A model generated the notes under the pieces. It saw only the letters and a program-made list of their open reading frames with translations. It searched no databases and had not been told where the DNA came from. A DNA stretch of 64,000 nt, taken from contig JACGWO010000003.1 in NCBI GenBank assembly GCA_034509735.1, forward strand, positions 12,090,001-12,154,000. Direction: 5' to 3'. Positions 1 to 11,769 of the stretch are shown here, piece by piece (the stretch's first letter is position 1; every line of letters starts with the position of its first letter). The stretch is from Sesamum alatum. Taxonomy: Eukaryota; Streptophyta; Magnoliopsida; Lamiales; Pedaliaceae. The position numbers were made by a program, and so were the translations under genes.

Positions 1-1
1 T

Positions 2-85
2 GGCCATTATAAGTTTTTAGTAATGCCTTTTAGATTAACGAATGCATTGATGGCGTTCTTGAAATTGATGAATCGAACATTAATG
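2..85 (+). pseudogene. Ty3/gypsy reverse transcriptase fragment
   Basis: Read from the CAT at position 5, this stretch encodes a short run containing HYKFLVMPFRLTNA followed by AFLKLMNRTL. This is the conserved box of Ty3/gypsy reverse transcriptases (consensus around YEFLVMPFGLTNAP..F..LMN). It lies about 40 residues before the catalytic YxDD box, which is not present downstream. Only about 27 codons survive, cut by the window edge on the left and by unrelated sequence on the right. It is the only gypsy-type coding trace I see in the window. Confidence 0.6.
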
Positions 86-561
86 AAATCGACGCTCAAG
101 TCTGTAACCAGTTGTGAAATAATAAAGTTTGAGAAACAAAAAAGAATGGACGATTAGAAATAAAGTAGAAGAACGAATTAAATATAATATGCTTTTCACA
201 ACAATGTGGAACTTAAGATGATAGAGATTCGTTACCCTTTACCAGACAAAGGGGTTGGTATTTATAGAGGAGGTTATTCGATCCGGGTTGACTCTCATCT
301 CCCTTAACTTTAGGAGGGTGGTTGTAGGTCTCCTTAGAGTCCCGAGGAGGTGGATCTCCTAAAAGGCCGGATGCAGTTCGGAACCTTTTCCTGATAGGAT
401 AAGGATAACTGGTCCTTATACCCGCCTTCAACACGAATGGGCTTCCTCGTTCTTGGACTTCGATCTAGGGGCCAGGCCAGGCCTCTTATTACCATTTGGG
501 CCCGTGCTGCTATCTAGGTGTTCGAGAGGGCTTGGTCTTGTCCTTCTCTGCACCAGGCTAT
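86..561 (-). repeat. Leader-like retrotransposon remnant, left of an LTR
   Basis: No gene is visible. The composition and phrases such as the GGGGCCAGGCCAGG stretch near 470-485 resemble the non-coding leader of the copia family seen further right, and a similar phrase recurs near 2755-2770. I read it as part of a decayed element split by the LTR at 562-2637. The assignment is by resemblance only. Confidence 0.35.
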
Positions 562-2637
562 TGAAGGACAAGCGGATCTGTCCAGGAGCGCGAGCGGAAG
601 TGATATTTAAAAATAATGCATATCAAAAGATCCCAAAGAGTGTATCTTTGGGTGCTCAACCAGGTATTCGATGTAGAATATGATAGAAAAATAATTTATA
701 TCATATAGAGCATACATTTATCATGAAAGAAACTGCAAAAGTGTAAACTCAATATTACCTTTGTAGTTTTCTTTGTTGTACGGCTACGAGTGTTGTTCCA
801 ACGTCGGAAATATTCACCAAGTTCAAAATATGAACTCTCTAACGAAGTCCACACCACACCACACCAAAGAGATATCGTTTTTCTTGCTAGAGAAAAACGT
901 ATCAAGAGGAGAAGACTAAAGAAGAGACGACACTATTATGTTAGTGTTCCTTCTTGATCTTTCTTTGTTCTTTAAATTATCCTAGATCCTAGATCAATGA
1001 AGGAACAAAGAGGATAGTATGTAGAGAGAGAGGGGGCCGAAAACTTGGAGTGTTCTTTAGAGTGTGTGTTCTCCCTTTTCCTAGAAAAAGATGAATGATA
1101 AGTCTCTTACTTTGATGATAGTATATACATATATATATATATATACATTAATGTGATTATTTGGAATGGGTCTAGGTTCATCCAAGGATGTCTAGATACA
1201 TTCCATTCAATCCCCACTAATCATCAATCAAGCCTACAATTTCATAAGGTATGAGTAATCATACCAAATGAAAGAACCTCGATTGGAGTTGATTTGTCTC
1301 TTTCCAAAAGAGACAAGTCAACACTCATCAAAGGCCATACATGGCCATTTTTTGAGCTTCTAAAAGATGCAATTTTCGGTCATCCTCTTTTGGGAAGAAG
1401 TCGAACTTTTTCTAATTTTAAAAATGGAATTAACACATCTCTTGGGCCAAGATTTAATAGACTGGGTTTTGTTGTAATCCAATTACAACAAGCCCAAGAA
1501 TTAAATCCTATTTAATTCATGGTCCATTTAAATAATTCCCATTAATCTTTAATCAAATTAAAAGATCCATGTGATAAATCCCATTTACCGATTAGAACGA
1601 GGGCCCAATACAAAATCGGCCCGTCCATCCAACGAAAAATCCCTTAAGTAATCCAATTACTTATCATACGCTAAAATTGACTCCAAATCAATTTCTTCAC
1701 CTCCTCTGTGATTTGTGTGTGACCCTTTAGGTTCATCCTTAGCTAGACTTGGGCCCGTGTCCAACAGAAGCCCGTTACCATGGGTGGTCGTCTAGCAACA
1801 GTCCATGACACTAGAGACTAGGCGTCTATGCTTAATACTCGAGACTACGGATGCCTCATTGGATCGACATAGGAAACCATTTCCTACTCGATCAACCATT
1901 GCAGCCACACCTTTAAGCAACATGAACGTGTCTCCGCGTGCATAAGAGATACCTCTGTCACATACTGACAGGGGACGGATCCTCTTCTTGAAATCCACCG
2001 TCCTCGCTACACATTCTGACTGCACTAGACAAGGCTTAAAATGACCATCTTACAGAATGACCACCTCTCGCTAGATCCAAGATACAACCATTGTGTCTAA
2101 GTGACTGCCATGGCTCTTTAAGTCTGAGGACAACTCCTGTACTATTGAAATCGAGAAAATTCAACCATACCGACCAAGCCTCCAAGGCTTCCATATGATG
2201 ATCCCCCGAGTCAGCTCAGTCGGCTCGACCCCAATCGACCAACCCACAAAGATCGTATAGGCATCCCACGCCTTTTCGCTGATGAAACACGACACTCATC
2301 CAATGAATACAATTCTTGGTGCAAGTCTCTATAGGACTCTCGATGCCCTGTCTCGAGGTCCTCGAATTAGAACATTTCAGACCCAACCCTTTATCAGTTG
2401 GTTTCATATCCACCATCCATTGCGTGACCCAACTACATGAGTTGTTAATCGTGGTCTGTGGGCTTTGTTGTGATATATGTAAAACAATATTTAACATATG
2501 AAAAATGAGCACAACAAAGATAACACCAATGGTAATGAATACTCGATTTATTCATTACGTAATATTACATTACATCAAGTTGTCAAATAGGTTATAAAAT
2601 ATCAAGCCTATTGGCTTTCTGGTCTCCTATTCTAACA
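562..2637 (-). repeat. Copia-family LTR (2.1 kb), probable solo LTR
   Basis: On the + strand it runs from TGAAGGACAAGCGGATC to CTATTCTAACA, the same terminal sequences as both LTRs of the complete element at 4168-13952, so in element orientation it is TG...CA on the minus strand. Internal landmarks are shared: the GTGATTTGTGTGTGACCC block near 1710, CCATGGGTGG near 1778 and CTGACAGGGGACGGATCC near 1965. The bases just outside are GCTAT (557-561) and ACTAT (2638-2642), a 4 of 5 match. No PPT-like or PBS-like sequence adjoins either end, which favours a solo LTR left by LTR-LTR recombination over one end of an element. Confidence 0.7.
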
Positions 2638-3893
2638 ACTATAGCTTATTGGGCCATAATCCCTACCCGTTAAGGAATGTATGGGTTTCCTCTTTGGAAC
2701 CTGATGTTTCCTTTAGTCTACGACAGGCCCTTCTTGGTTCTTGGGCTTTGTGCTTGGGCCAGGCCATTTCTTGCATATCACTCACCTAAAAAAAACCTAT
2801 CTACTCTTTTTACATAATGAAAAGAATCCTCGATCATAAACTAGAGGGAATACATTTATAGAGAGGGAAAGCAACTCTTATTATTACAATGCATAAAACG
2901 AGAGTCGAGAATTTAAAACAGGAGGCACGCAGGCCCCACCTAACAGAAATTAAAATCCATACATGTGGTTAAGGGCTTAGTGATAATCCGATGTCAATCC
3001 AATTAATATCAACACACAATTATTCCAAATAATCATGCCATCCAAGATAGACAATATATCAAATGGCATCATATTAATGTCCAATATCACACCACATGAA
3101 TATATGCAGGAAACACAAGTTCAAAATTGTAAGTAAATAGATATCTATCCCAATGCATCCAATGCAAAAATAATACCAAATTAATTAAGTAATTTAATTT
3201 TAGGAAAAATCCAATTCATCTAAAATTAAATAGGCAAAACTAATATTTTTTAGAAAATATGTGAAAAATAATAGAATTAGATTTATGAAAAAAGGGCAAA
3301 AAATAACTCAGCCATTTGGCCATGCCCACCAGCCGCACACAAACATGCGCGCGCCCGAGCAAGTGCCCTTGCTTGCGAGCACTGCGGGAGACTATGCTCA
3401 GCGCGTGCGTGCCCCCATGCGCAACGGAGTATGTGCGGCCGCCCCAGCTAGCACACACACCTGCTAGCATGCTGATCAGGCAACGAGCAGACTTGTGCCT
3501 GTGCTCGCCCTGCTGGCTAGTACCGGCCAGCAGGGGTAGCAGCCAACTACTGCTATTGTCGTGCATACAATAATTTTTTTTTTTCACATTTTACTGAAAA
3601 TCTAAACATTTATTTGCAGAAAATAATTCTTCTAAAATACATGCACAATATCCAATTAATCCACAAATCTAAACGAGTTCATTTCTACGCATAATAATGT
3701 AAACCAAAAATACAAAGCATGCTTTGAAAGCTGATAAACAAGTTCACGCCTGTGCGCATTGTGCACACACGGCCAGCTGGCAGCATCTTGCCCAGCGCGC
3801 GCGTCCGTCCTGGCGCTGGCCTGCAGCCTGCGCGCCTGTGTGCAGTGCCCGCACACAGGGCGTGCGCCAACACGCATGAACAGAAGCCCAACG
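2638..3893 (-). repeat. Degenerate copia leader with two GC-rich blocks
   Basis: The sequence parallels the untranslated leader of the complete element. It shares the AGGCACGCAGGCCCCACC phrase (2922-2939, compare 10942-10959), the run of AT-rich text after it, and then a sudden GC-rich block ending in a T run. Here there are two such blocks, about 3316-3560 and 3745-3890, separated by AT-rich sequence. Long open frames on both strands across these blocks reflect the lack of AT-rich stop codons and not coding. Confidence 0.55.
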
Positions 3894-4161
3894 CCATTAG
3901 AATTTGGACGAAAAAAGATGACATAAACAAAAAGAATTACATAAAATTTTAATTTTACACCTTATTATAACATTTTCATGAATATTTTTATACTTACAAG
4001 GGGATAAATATGATATATAGATATGGAGTGAGGTTAACATTATTACAAATTTTCCCTTATAAGTACAAAATTATTACATGAGAATGTTAAAAAAGGGGTA
4101 AAATTAAAAATTTATGTAAGTTTTTTGCTCACATCAGTATTTTTTATCCAAATTCTAATGG
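3894..4161. mobile_element. Foldback MITE with long terminal inverted repeats
   Basis: The left end CCATTAGAATTTGGA (3894-3908) is the exact reverse complement of the right end TCCAAATTCTAATGG (4147-4161). The imperfect match continues inward for roughly 120 bases on each arm, leaving a short AT-rich loop near 4010-4050. The element is 268 bp with no coding capacity. The complete copia element begins only a few bases beyond its right end. Superfamily is undetermined because I could not define a target duplication. Confidence 0.7.
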
Positions 4162-4162
4162 A

Positions 4163-4167
4163 ATGTG
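4163..4167. repeat. Target-site duplication ATGTG, left copy
   Basis: ATGTG directly left of the 3' LTR matches ATGTG at 13953-13957 directly right of the 5' LTR. Five bases is the usual size for copia integrase. Confidence 0.9.
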
Positions 4168-6367
4168 TGAAGGACAAGCGGATCCGCCCGGAGCGCGAGA
4201 AAGAGAGAAATGGTGCGTAAATTTAAATCTAATTTAAATAAACGAATCCCAAGGGGTGTACCCTTGGGTGCTCAACCGGGCGTTCGATGTTGGATGTGTA
4301 AATATTAGATATGTATATTAAACACATAGGGCATAGATATATACATAAAATCAATCAAAGCGTAATAAAACCGTTACCTTTGATTGTATATCGTGTGCTC
4401 CCGGCTACTTGCATTGTTCCTTCTCCAGAATGCTCACGAAATCCAAACGTATGGATTCTCCAAAGGTGATCCACACCACACTGGAAGAAATGCAGGTTCT
4501 TCTTGCTAGAAAAGAACGGGTTTAAGAAGGAATCGGTTTAAGACAAGAACACTATGAATTAGTGCTCTCTTAAACCTACTTTGTTCTTCCTCTTGATTCA
4601 AACCAAGTGAAGAACACAAGTGAAAGGGGGAGGAGAAAATCGAGAGTTAGAGAGGGAGAGGAGATCCGATTTTTCCTAGAAAAAGATGAATAATGAATCA
4701 CATTTGCTTGGTGTTGTATATTCTAAAATATATACATAATTAATGTGATTATTGGAATGTGTCTAGGTTCATCCAAGGATGTCTAGATTCATTCCAATCA
4801 ATCACCATTAATTCTTCAATCAAAGCCTACCAAAATTTATGGTATGATCAAATCATACCAAAAGGGAAGAGCTTGATTGGAGTTGATTTGTCTATTTCCA
4901 AAAGAGATAAGTCAACATACCACCTAGCATGAAACACGGCTGATTTTGCTTCCTCCAAGGGAGCATCTCGGTCATGTCTAATTAAGGGAAGAAGTTCAAC
5001 TTCTTCCTATTCCAAAATAGGAATTATTTCTCCTCTCGGGTCAAATTTAACGGACCGGATTTTATCGTAATCCAATTACGACGAACCCAACATTAAATTC
5101 AATTTAATGTCCATTTAAATTATTCTCGTTGATCTTTTAATCCAACTAAAAGATCCAACGTCTCAACTTTTCATATTTAATCGAAAATCCAATTTACCGA
5201 TTAAACGAAGGCCCAATACAATATCGGCCCGTCCATCCAATGGACTTTCCCTTAAGTAATCCAATTACTTATTTATCCGTCGATATTGACTCCAAGTCGA
5301 TCTTTCAACCTCCTCGGTGATTTGTGTGTGACCCTTTAGGTTCACCCTCAGCTAGACTTGAGCCCGTGTCCCACAAGGGCCCGTTACCATGGGTGGCCGT
5401 CTAGGAACGGTCCATGGCACTAGAGACTAGGTGAATTGGCGTGAACATTTAGGCGCCGATTCCGTACGGGTATGATCCTTCCGTCTACCGTCTCCCGGCC
5501 TTAGTCTAGGGTATGGAATTGGGCGTCGGTTCCTATCCTTGACTAGGCATCTATGCTTAATACTCGAGACCACGTATGCTTCATTGCATCGACACAGGAA
5601 ACCATTTCCTGTTCAACCAACCACTGTGGCCAGAGCTTTAAACAACATGAACGTGTCTTCGAGCGCATAGGAGATACCTCAGTCACATACTGACAGGGGA
5701 CGGATCCTCTTCTTGGAATCCACCGTCCTCGCTACACATTCCGACTGCACTGGACAGGGCTTATGATGATCATCTTACAGAATGATCACCTCTCGCCAGA
5801 TCCAAGATACAGCCGTCCTGTGCACGCGACTGCCATGATTCCTCAATTTTGAGAATTACTCCCGTACTATCGTAACCGGGGAAATCCAATCATACCGACC
5901 AAGCCTCCAAGGCTTCCATATGATGATCCCCGTGAGTCAGTCCAGTCAGCTCGACCCCAGTCAACCAACCTATCAAGATCGTGTAGGCATCCCACGCCTG
6001 TCGCCGATGAAACACGGCACTCATCTAATGAACACGACTCTTGACGCAAGTATCAATAGGACTCTCGATGCCCTGTCTGGAGATCCTCGACTTGGAATGT
6101 TTCAGACCCAACTCTTAATCAGTTGGTTTCACGACCACCATCCAATGCGTGGCCCAACTGCACGAGTTGTTATCCATGGTCTGTGGGCTTTGTTGCTATA
6201 TAAGTTAAACACCGTTTTAACAAATGTGAAATGAGCGCAACAAAGTAAGCACCAGAAGTGACGAATACTCATTTTATTCATTACATAATAATATTACATT
6301 TACATCGAGTTGTATAATAGGGTACAAATCGCCAAACCTATTGGCTTTCTGATCACCTATTCTAACA
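4168..6367 (-). repeat. 3' LTR of the complete copia element
   Basis: A 2200-bp repeat running TGAAGGACAAGCGG...TTCTAACA on the + strand, TG...CA in element orientation. It aligns along its whole length with 11770-13952, with scattered substitutions and a small gap near the left end where GGGAGCGC..GCGGAAGCG is shortened. It carries the family landmarks, including the conserved block near 5315-5370 and the tracts near 5380-5400 and 5690-5705. It contains no open reading frame of note. Confidence 0.93.
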
Positions 6368-6379
6368 ATCTCCCACTTG
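6368..6379 (-). promoter_or_regulatory. Polypurine tract
   Basis: On the minus strand this reads CAAGTGGGAGAT immediately before the LTR start TGTTAGAATAG. It is the standard plant copia plus-strand primer, in the expected place between pol and the 3' LTR. Confidence 0.88.
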
Positions 6380-6399
6380 ACCTAAAGCCAATCACCCAT

Positions 6400-9020
6400 T
6401 GACCTCAAACCTCTTATCCAGATGGTGAGTATGGGCAACTTGCGACATGGGCTTAGCAAGTGAATCTGCTATATTTTCTGCGGAGCTCACTCGGTCCAAC
6501 CGAATGTCATTCCTGCTATCCATCTCTCTAAGCAGATGGTAGCGTCTAAGAATATGCTTGGATCGTGATGAGATATCGGTTCCTTTGCTAGTGCTATCAC
6601 CCCGTTGTTATCATAAAAGATAGTTACAGGCTTAGCAATGCTAGGTACTACATCTAAACCTTGGATGTAGCTCATCAACCAAACCACTCCTTAGCAGCTT
6701 CCAAAGCCGCTATGTATTAAAAACTCTATGGTGGAGTCCGCCGTGGTAGCCTGCTTGGAACCCTTCCAAGTAACCACGCCACCATTTAGTCTAAATACAA
6801 AACCAAACTGAGACTTGGCATCATCGTCATCCGACTGGAAGCTAGTGTCGCTATAGCCTTCCAGTATCAACTCTCTACCGCCGTAGATCAAGAACATGTC
6901 CTTAGTCCTTTTTCAGGTACTTCAGGATAGTCTTGACTGCACTCCAGTGCGCCTCTCCGGCACACGACTGATATCGACTTGTTACACTCAAAGGGAAAGC
7001 CACATCAGGTCTAGTGCACTGAACAACATATTGTATGCTGCCTACGGCTGAAGCATAGGGGATGTCCAACATCCGTTTAAGCTCCTCATCAGTCTTAGGA
7101 GACTGCTTCTTGGATAACTTAATTCCATGCCTCATAGGAAGGAATCCTCATTTTGAGTTCTCCATCTTGAATCTCTTCAAGACTTTCTCAATATACAAGG
7201 ACTGGGCCATTCCTAACATCCTTTTAGATCTATCCCTGTAGATCTTGATGCCAAGGATGTAGGATGCCTCGCCCATATCCTTCATGGAGAATTGCATTGA
7301 CAACCAAGCTTTAGTGGTACCCAACATCTTAGCATCATTCTCAATGAGCAAGATCTCATCTACGTAAAGCACTAGAAACGCAACTGAGCTCCCACTGATC
7401 TTCTTGTATACACAAGGATCGGACTCGTTCTTGATGAAATCATATCCCCGTATGACTTCATCAAAATGTATGTTCCAGCTTTGGGAAGCTTGTTTGAGGC
7501 CATAGATGGACCTTTGGAGACAGCAGACCTTCTACTCTTCTCCAACAGTTGTGAAACCTTCCGGCTGATCCATATAGATCTCTTCCTCTACGACACCGTT
7601 GAGGAAGGCTGTTTTCACGTCCATCTGCCATATTTCATAGTCACACCATGCTGCTATGGCAAGCAGTATCCGAATGGACTTGGCCATTGCTACGGGCGAG
7701 TAGGTTTCCTCAAAATCGACCCCGGGTCGCTGAGTGTAAGCTTTCGCCACAAGCCCGACTTTGAAGGTTGTAACCTCCCCGTCAGCTCCAAGCTTACGTT
7801 TGTAGACCCATCTACACCCTACGGGTTTTACCCCTTTGGGTGGGTCTACTAGGGTCCAAACCTTATTTGTACCCATCGAGTCCATCTCGGATTTCATGGC
7901 CTCAAGCCACTTATCTGAATCGATATCCGACATCGCTTCTCCGTACGTCTTTGGATCATTATCCAACTGATCGGTCAGGCCCAGAAATTCATACCTATCA
8001 GGTGCATGGATACTCTGGCCGACCTACGGAGGATTGGAACAATATCAGTGGGAACTACTGGCTCTGATGTCACTGTCGCCTCATGGGGTACCTCAATTGA
8101 TTCCTCAAGGAGTATCTCATCGCGTCGACTATCCGATGGAAAACCCTTTTCCAAGAACACTGCATTTCGCGAGACAAAAACCTTTTGCTCGTAGGGATCA
8201 TAGAAATAATACCCCGTAGTTTTTTTTGGATAGCCGATGAACCTGCATAAACTAGACCTCAAGTCCAGTTTATCTCCTACTAATCTCTTGACATATGCGG
8301 GGCAACCCCACACTTTCAAGCATTTGTAGGAGGCAGGGTTGCCATGCCATATCTCATATGGCATCTGGAATACCTTTTTAGATGGCGCCAAGTTCAAAAC
8401 TTTGGCCACCGCCTCAAGAGCGTATCCCCAGAAGGAAATGGGAAGTTCGGTAAAACTCATCATGGATCGGACCATGTCCAACAAGGTCCGATTCCTCCTT
8501 TCAGACACACCATTAAGCTGTGGTGTTCCAGGAGGGGTCCACTGAGAGAGAATCCCATTCTCTTTTAGATAATCAGTAAACTCACCACTCAAATACTCTC
8601 CACCTCGGTCCGACCGAAGGGCTTTGATCTTTCGACCGGTTTGGTTCTCTACTTCAAGTCTGTATTCCTTAAACCTTCCAAAGGCTTCAGACTTGTACCT
8701 CATCAGGTAAACATAACCATACCGTGAGTGATCATTGGTAAAGGTTATGAAGTACGAGTACCCACCTCTAGCCTGAGTATTTAGTGGGCCACAGACATTC
8801 GTATGGATCAAATCCAACAGACCACTAGCTAGCGTGCTTTGTCCAACAAAGGGTTTCTTGGTCATCTTTCCCTTCAGATAGGATTCGCAGGTCGGTAGGT
8901 TGTTCAAATCGTCTATTTCTAGACTTTTTGAGTCCACCAACCTTCTTATCCTATCTTTAGAGATATGACCTAACATTGCATGCCATATCTGTGCGTTATT
9001 ATGATCATCATGTTTTCATT
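6400..9020 (-). pseudogene. pol: Decayed copia pol (integrase, RT, RNase H)
   Basis: Adjacent minus-strand frames give, in order: GAG-pre-integrase and integrase (7975-8976, LGHISKDRIRRL, then LRSDRGGEY and NGVSERRNRTL), the N-terminal RT region (7532-7966, with WVYKRKLG and QMDVKTAFLNG), the RT catalytic region and thumb (7148-7372), and the connection and RNase H regions (6487-7135, with SVTSRYQ and FYDNNG). Stops and frameshifts separate them. The first integrase Asp (normally TDVCGP) is Asn at about 8800-8810, and the RT YVDD box reads YVDE near 7358-7369. The protease expected between the gag zinc knuckle and integrase is missing. It cannot support its own transposition. Confidence 0.9.
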
Positions 9021-9032
9021 TGTGTTTCGCGG

Positions 9033-9929
9033 TCATAATCCAATTATACCGTTGAACACAAACATACCTAGATTGGAGAGGAGTTGTGGGCACTCCCTCT
9101 TCCAATGTCCCTTTCCTTGGCAATTCATGCAGACATCATTTGCCTTGGGCCGCCGAGAACCAGGGGCCTTCCCTTTCCCTTTGCTCGGTCCCACCGGAGC
9201 AACAAGGACACCCAGAGCACGAGTAGGGGCCGCAATCGTCTTCCCTTTGCCCTTCTTCCTCTTCCAGTGTCCGGTCCTCTTGCCATTCGCCTTGGAGGTC
9301 AAAGCCTCTCCTATCAATACCGCCGGCGCCGACTTGTGGGTCGTTGCCTCGTATTGGACCAGCATGTTGATCAACTCATGAATGGACTTCTCAAGTCCGT
9401 TCATGTTGTAGTTTACAACAAACGGGTCATAAGATGGAGGAAGCGACTGGATGATCACGTCAATGTACGTGTCATTGTTAAACCCCGCTTTAAGGTCCTC
9501 GAGTTTCTCCACTAGGGAGACCATCTTGATCCCATGACTTTGTACAGACGCTCCTTCAGCAAGCTTGGCACCAAAGAATGCTTTTGTGGCGGCATATCTA
9601 ATATGCCTATTCAGAAACGCATAAACCTCGTTTATGCGGAGCATTATGGCGGAGACGTTGTCCAACCTCTCATACTGCTTTTGGATGTCGTTAGACATCG
9701 AAGCCAGTATGATATTGCGTACTTTCCAGTTGTCCTCATGCCATTTCTCGAACGTCAAACGTTCTTCTGGCGTGGACCCCTCCGGTAAGTCGCTCGGCGG
9801 CGGCTCGTCCAAGACGTAGCCTTGGTTCTCAAAACCGAGGACAATCCTCAGGTTTCTCAGCCAGTCCGAATAGTTCGTTCCGTTGAATTTATTAGTCTCA
9901 AGTACCATGGTTAATGGATTCTTAGACAT
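9033..9929 (-). CDS. gag: Copia gag (UBN2-type) with zinc knuckle
   Basis: An uninterrupted 298-codon frame from the ATG at 9929. It begins MSKNPLTMVLETNKFNGTNY and contains the W..NLRIVL and ILASMSNDIQKQY motifs typical of plant copia gag. A basic, glycine-rich stretch lies around residues 220-265, followed near the C terminus by a CCHC knuckle, CMNCQGKGHWKREC. In an intact element gag would read on into protease. Here it stops shortly after the knuckle, and integrase sequence follows within about 100 bases. The nucleocapsid function may survive, so in principle this could supply gag alone. Confidence 0.85.
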   Translation of the reverse strand: MSKNPLTMVLETNKFNGTNYSDWLRNLRIVLGFENQGYVLDEPPPSDLPEGSTPEERLTFEKWHEDNWKVRNIILASMSNDIQKQYERLDNVSAIMLRINEVYAFLNRHIRYAATKAFFGAKLAEGASVQSHGIKMVSLVEKLEDLKAGFNNDTYIDVIIQSLPPSYDPFVVNYNMNGLEKSIHELINMLVQYEATTHKSAPAVLIGEALTSKANGKRTGHWKRKKGKGKTIAAPTRALGVLVAPVGPSKGKGKAPGSRRPKANDVCMNCQGKGHWKRECPQLLSNLGMFVFNGIIGL

Positions 9930-11755
9930 ATCTACATTAATGAAAATGTAAAGCAGAAATTAGCAGATGATGGTAATATTATTGTTCAAGTTAAAGACTT
10001 GGTCTTTTAGTCTTTAACCCTCCCGTTATTTATACGAAAGTCCGCCACTTTCAAGCGGAGTTTCGGGAAACCATTTCCTAGTGGGCTCGGGATCCACAAG
10101 CATAATCTCCATGCCCCGCTTTTATGATTCACATGAAGAAGACCTCGTGGGAGATATCCAATATCATTCTCATCCAACGAGATTCCCAAGATATTTTGCC
10201 TCACCTATTTGCATGGTTCAAAGGACTCCAAGCAAACCATGTTACTCAGTGTTGGGCCCGACCCATCAACCAAATCATGCCTCAAACTGTCGACCCCCAT
10301 TACTCGTGAGACAGAGAAACAGCGAGCGCAGTCTTTTTGTTCACAACAATGGTGCAGCTTTCCCCTAGTCCAAGTGTGCCACGACTCGTGAGACCACACT
10401 TGGGTAGTGGTAGCTTTCTCACCACATTGCTGTGGATGGAAGGCTCGACAGATCAAAATACCATTTCGATCCAAGTCCGTTCTGGGCCTAATATTTTAAT
10501 TTGGTCCAACCAAATGAGAGTTTGTGTACGACCGAGACCTCATCACATTATGGTGTTTTAGCATGTATAAATATCCAATATTTAAAACGAAAAATGAATA
10601 CGTCGTATGCAGAAAACATAGCATACTCTTGTTAGGATGATCACAAGCCCAACCTATGCGACCCACTGAGCCCGCAGTGAGTCTATGGTCTGTTTAGGGT
10701 GGTCCTAAATTATTACAATAATAATATACCCATTGTCATTTCAATGGGCCTTGTAGTGCTTCTTGTTTCACACCTTGATGCTCCTCCTTGGGGTCTCCGA
10801 TTCCAAATGCTTGTTAAAATTAAAACCTCACAAATCCTATCTACTCTCATTACAACTGAAAGTAATACATTGGTAATAAAGGAAAACAAGCCTTAACATC
10901 ATGAGGCTGAAAATACGGGAGATGATAGTCCCAAAAACAAGAGGCACGCAGGCCCCACCCAACAGAAAATAAATGATCATACATTCATCCATAAAAAGGT
11001 CTAGGGCTCTTGTGATCATCCCATGTTGATTCCATCAACACACACAACATAATTATTCCAAATAATCATGCATAAAACCAATGGATATTCCAAATACCCA
11101 AGTGATGTCCAACATCACAAAAGCATAAACATACAAATAATATGCAAATTTCAAATTTCAAATTTAATGGACATTTTAAATAATGCATCCAGTGCATGTA
11201 TTAATCCCAAATTAATTAAGCAAATTTAATTCAAGGAATAATCCAATTATTCCAAAATCAGAAAATGCAAAATTAAAATATTTTTAAAATATTGTGCAGA
11301 AAATACAGAAAATTAAATTTTCCGGAAAACGTCGAAAAACGGCACAAAACGGCCCAGTCGTTGTGCCGGCCGGCCGCCCCCATGCACAGGGCAGCGCACG
11401 CGCAGGCAGCAAGCATGCACGCCCTGCGCCCGCGCGCTGGCCTTGGCCGGCAGCGGCCGGCTGCGCATAGCGCGCGCGCAGGTGCCCGCCTGCGCGGCCG
11501 CTGCCGTCCGATCCCAAATTATTTTTTTTTATTCAACATCCTTTTTCAGCACAATAACAGTAACAATTTTTTTGAATATAAGCGTGCAATTTTAGATCCA
11601 ATCTAACAAAAATAAGCATGCCAAAAGTCCATCAAATTCAAACAATTGAATCATCATATTAGTCATACATTTATATAATCTAACATGCCAATAAAGCCAT
11701 AAAAGCAATTAGATCATGCCAAGCACATAAATCTATGCCCCTTACATCGAACCGG
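9930..11755 (-). other. Long non-coding leader of the copia element
   Basis: About 1.8 kb separates the PBS from the gag start, long for a copia leader. It contains no convincing frame. Landmarks are the AGGCACGCAGGCCCCACC phrase at 10942-10959, a GC-rich block at about 11345-11515 followed by a T run, and the CCACTGAGCCCGCAGTGAG palindromic phrase near 10662-10680. Parts recur in the + strand element at 52576-59593 (about 53440-54350) and at 2638-3893. Confidence 0.75.
11345..11515. other. GC-rich cassette in the copia leader
   Basis: A sharply bounded GC-rich stretch (CCGGCCGGCCGCCCCC, GCGCGCGCGC and similar) inside AT-rich leader sequence, ending just before a T run. Comparable blocks occur at about 3316-3560, 3745-3890 and 63813-63975. 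Open frames run through it on both strands and are not evidence of a protein. Confidence 0.7.
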
Positions 11756-11767
11756 GCTCTGATACCA
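11756..11767 (-). promoter_or_regulatory. Primer-binding site for initiator tRNA-Met
   Basis: On the minus strand it reads TGGTATCAGAGC, two bases downstream of the 5' LTR end (CCTTCA). This is the standard plant LTR-retrotransposon PBS complementary to the initiator tRNA-Met 3' end. Confidence 0.93.
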
Positions 11768-11769
11768 CT

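Noticed and set aside
3240..3952. Overlapping open frames on both strands of the GC-rich blocks
   Set aside because: Frames on both strands in the same place arise because GC-rich sequence lacks stop codons. There is no recognisable protein motif, and the region matches a non-coding leader.
7466..9819. Several + strand frames of 60-143 codons
   Set aside because: They are antisense shadows of gag and pol, which have clear family motifs on the minus strand.
11284..11606. Open frames of 77 and 104 codons across the leader cassette
   Set aside because: Same cause. They lie between the PBS and gag in an untranslated leader and are not conserved in the other cassettes.
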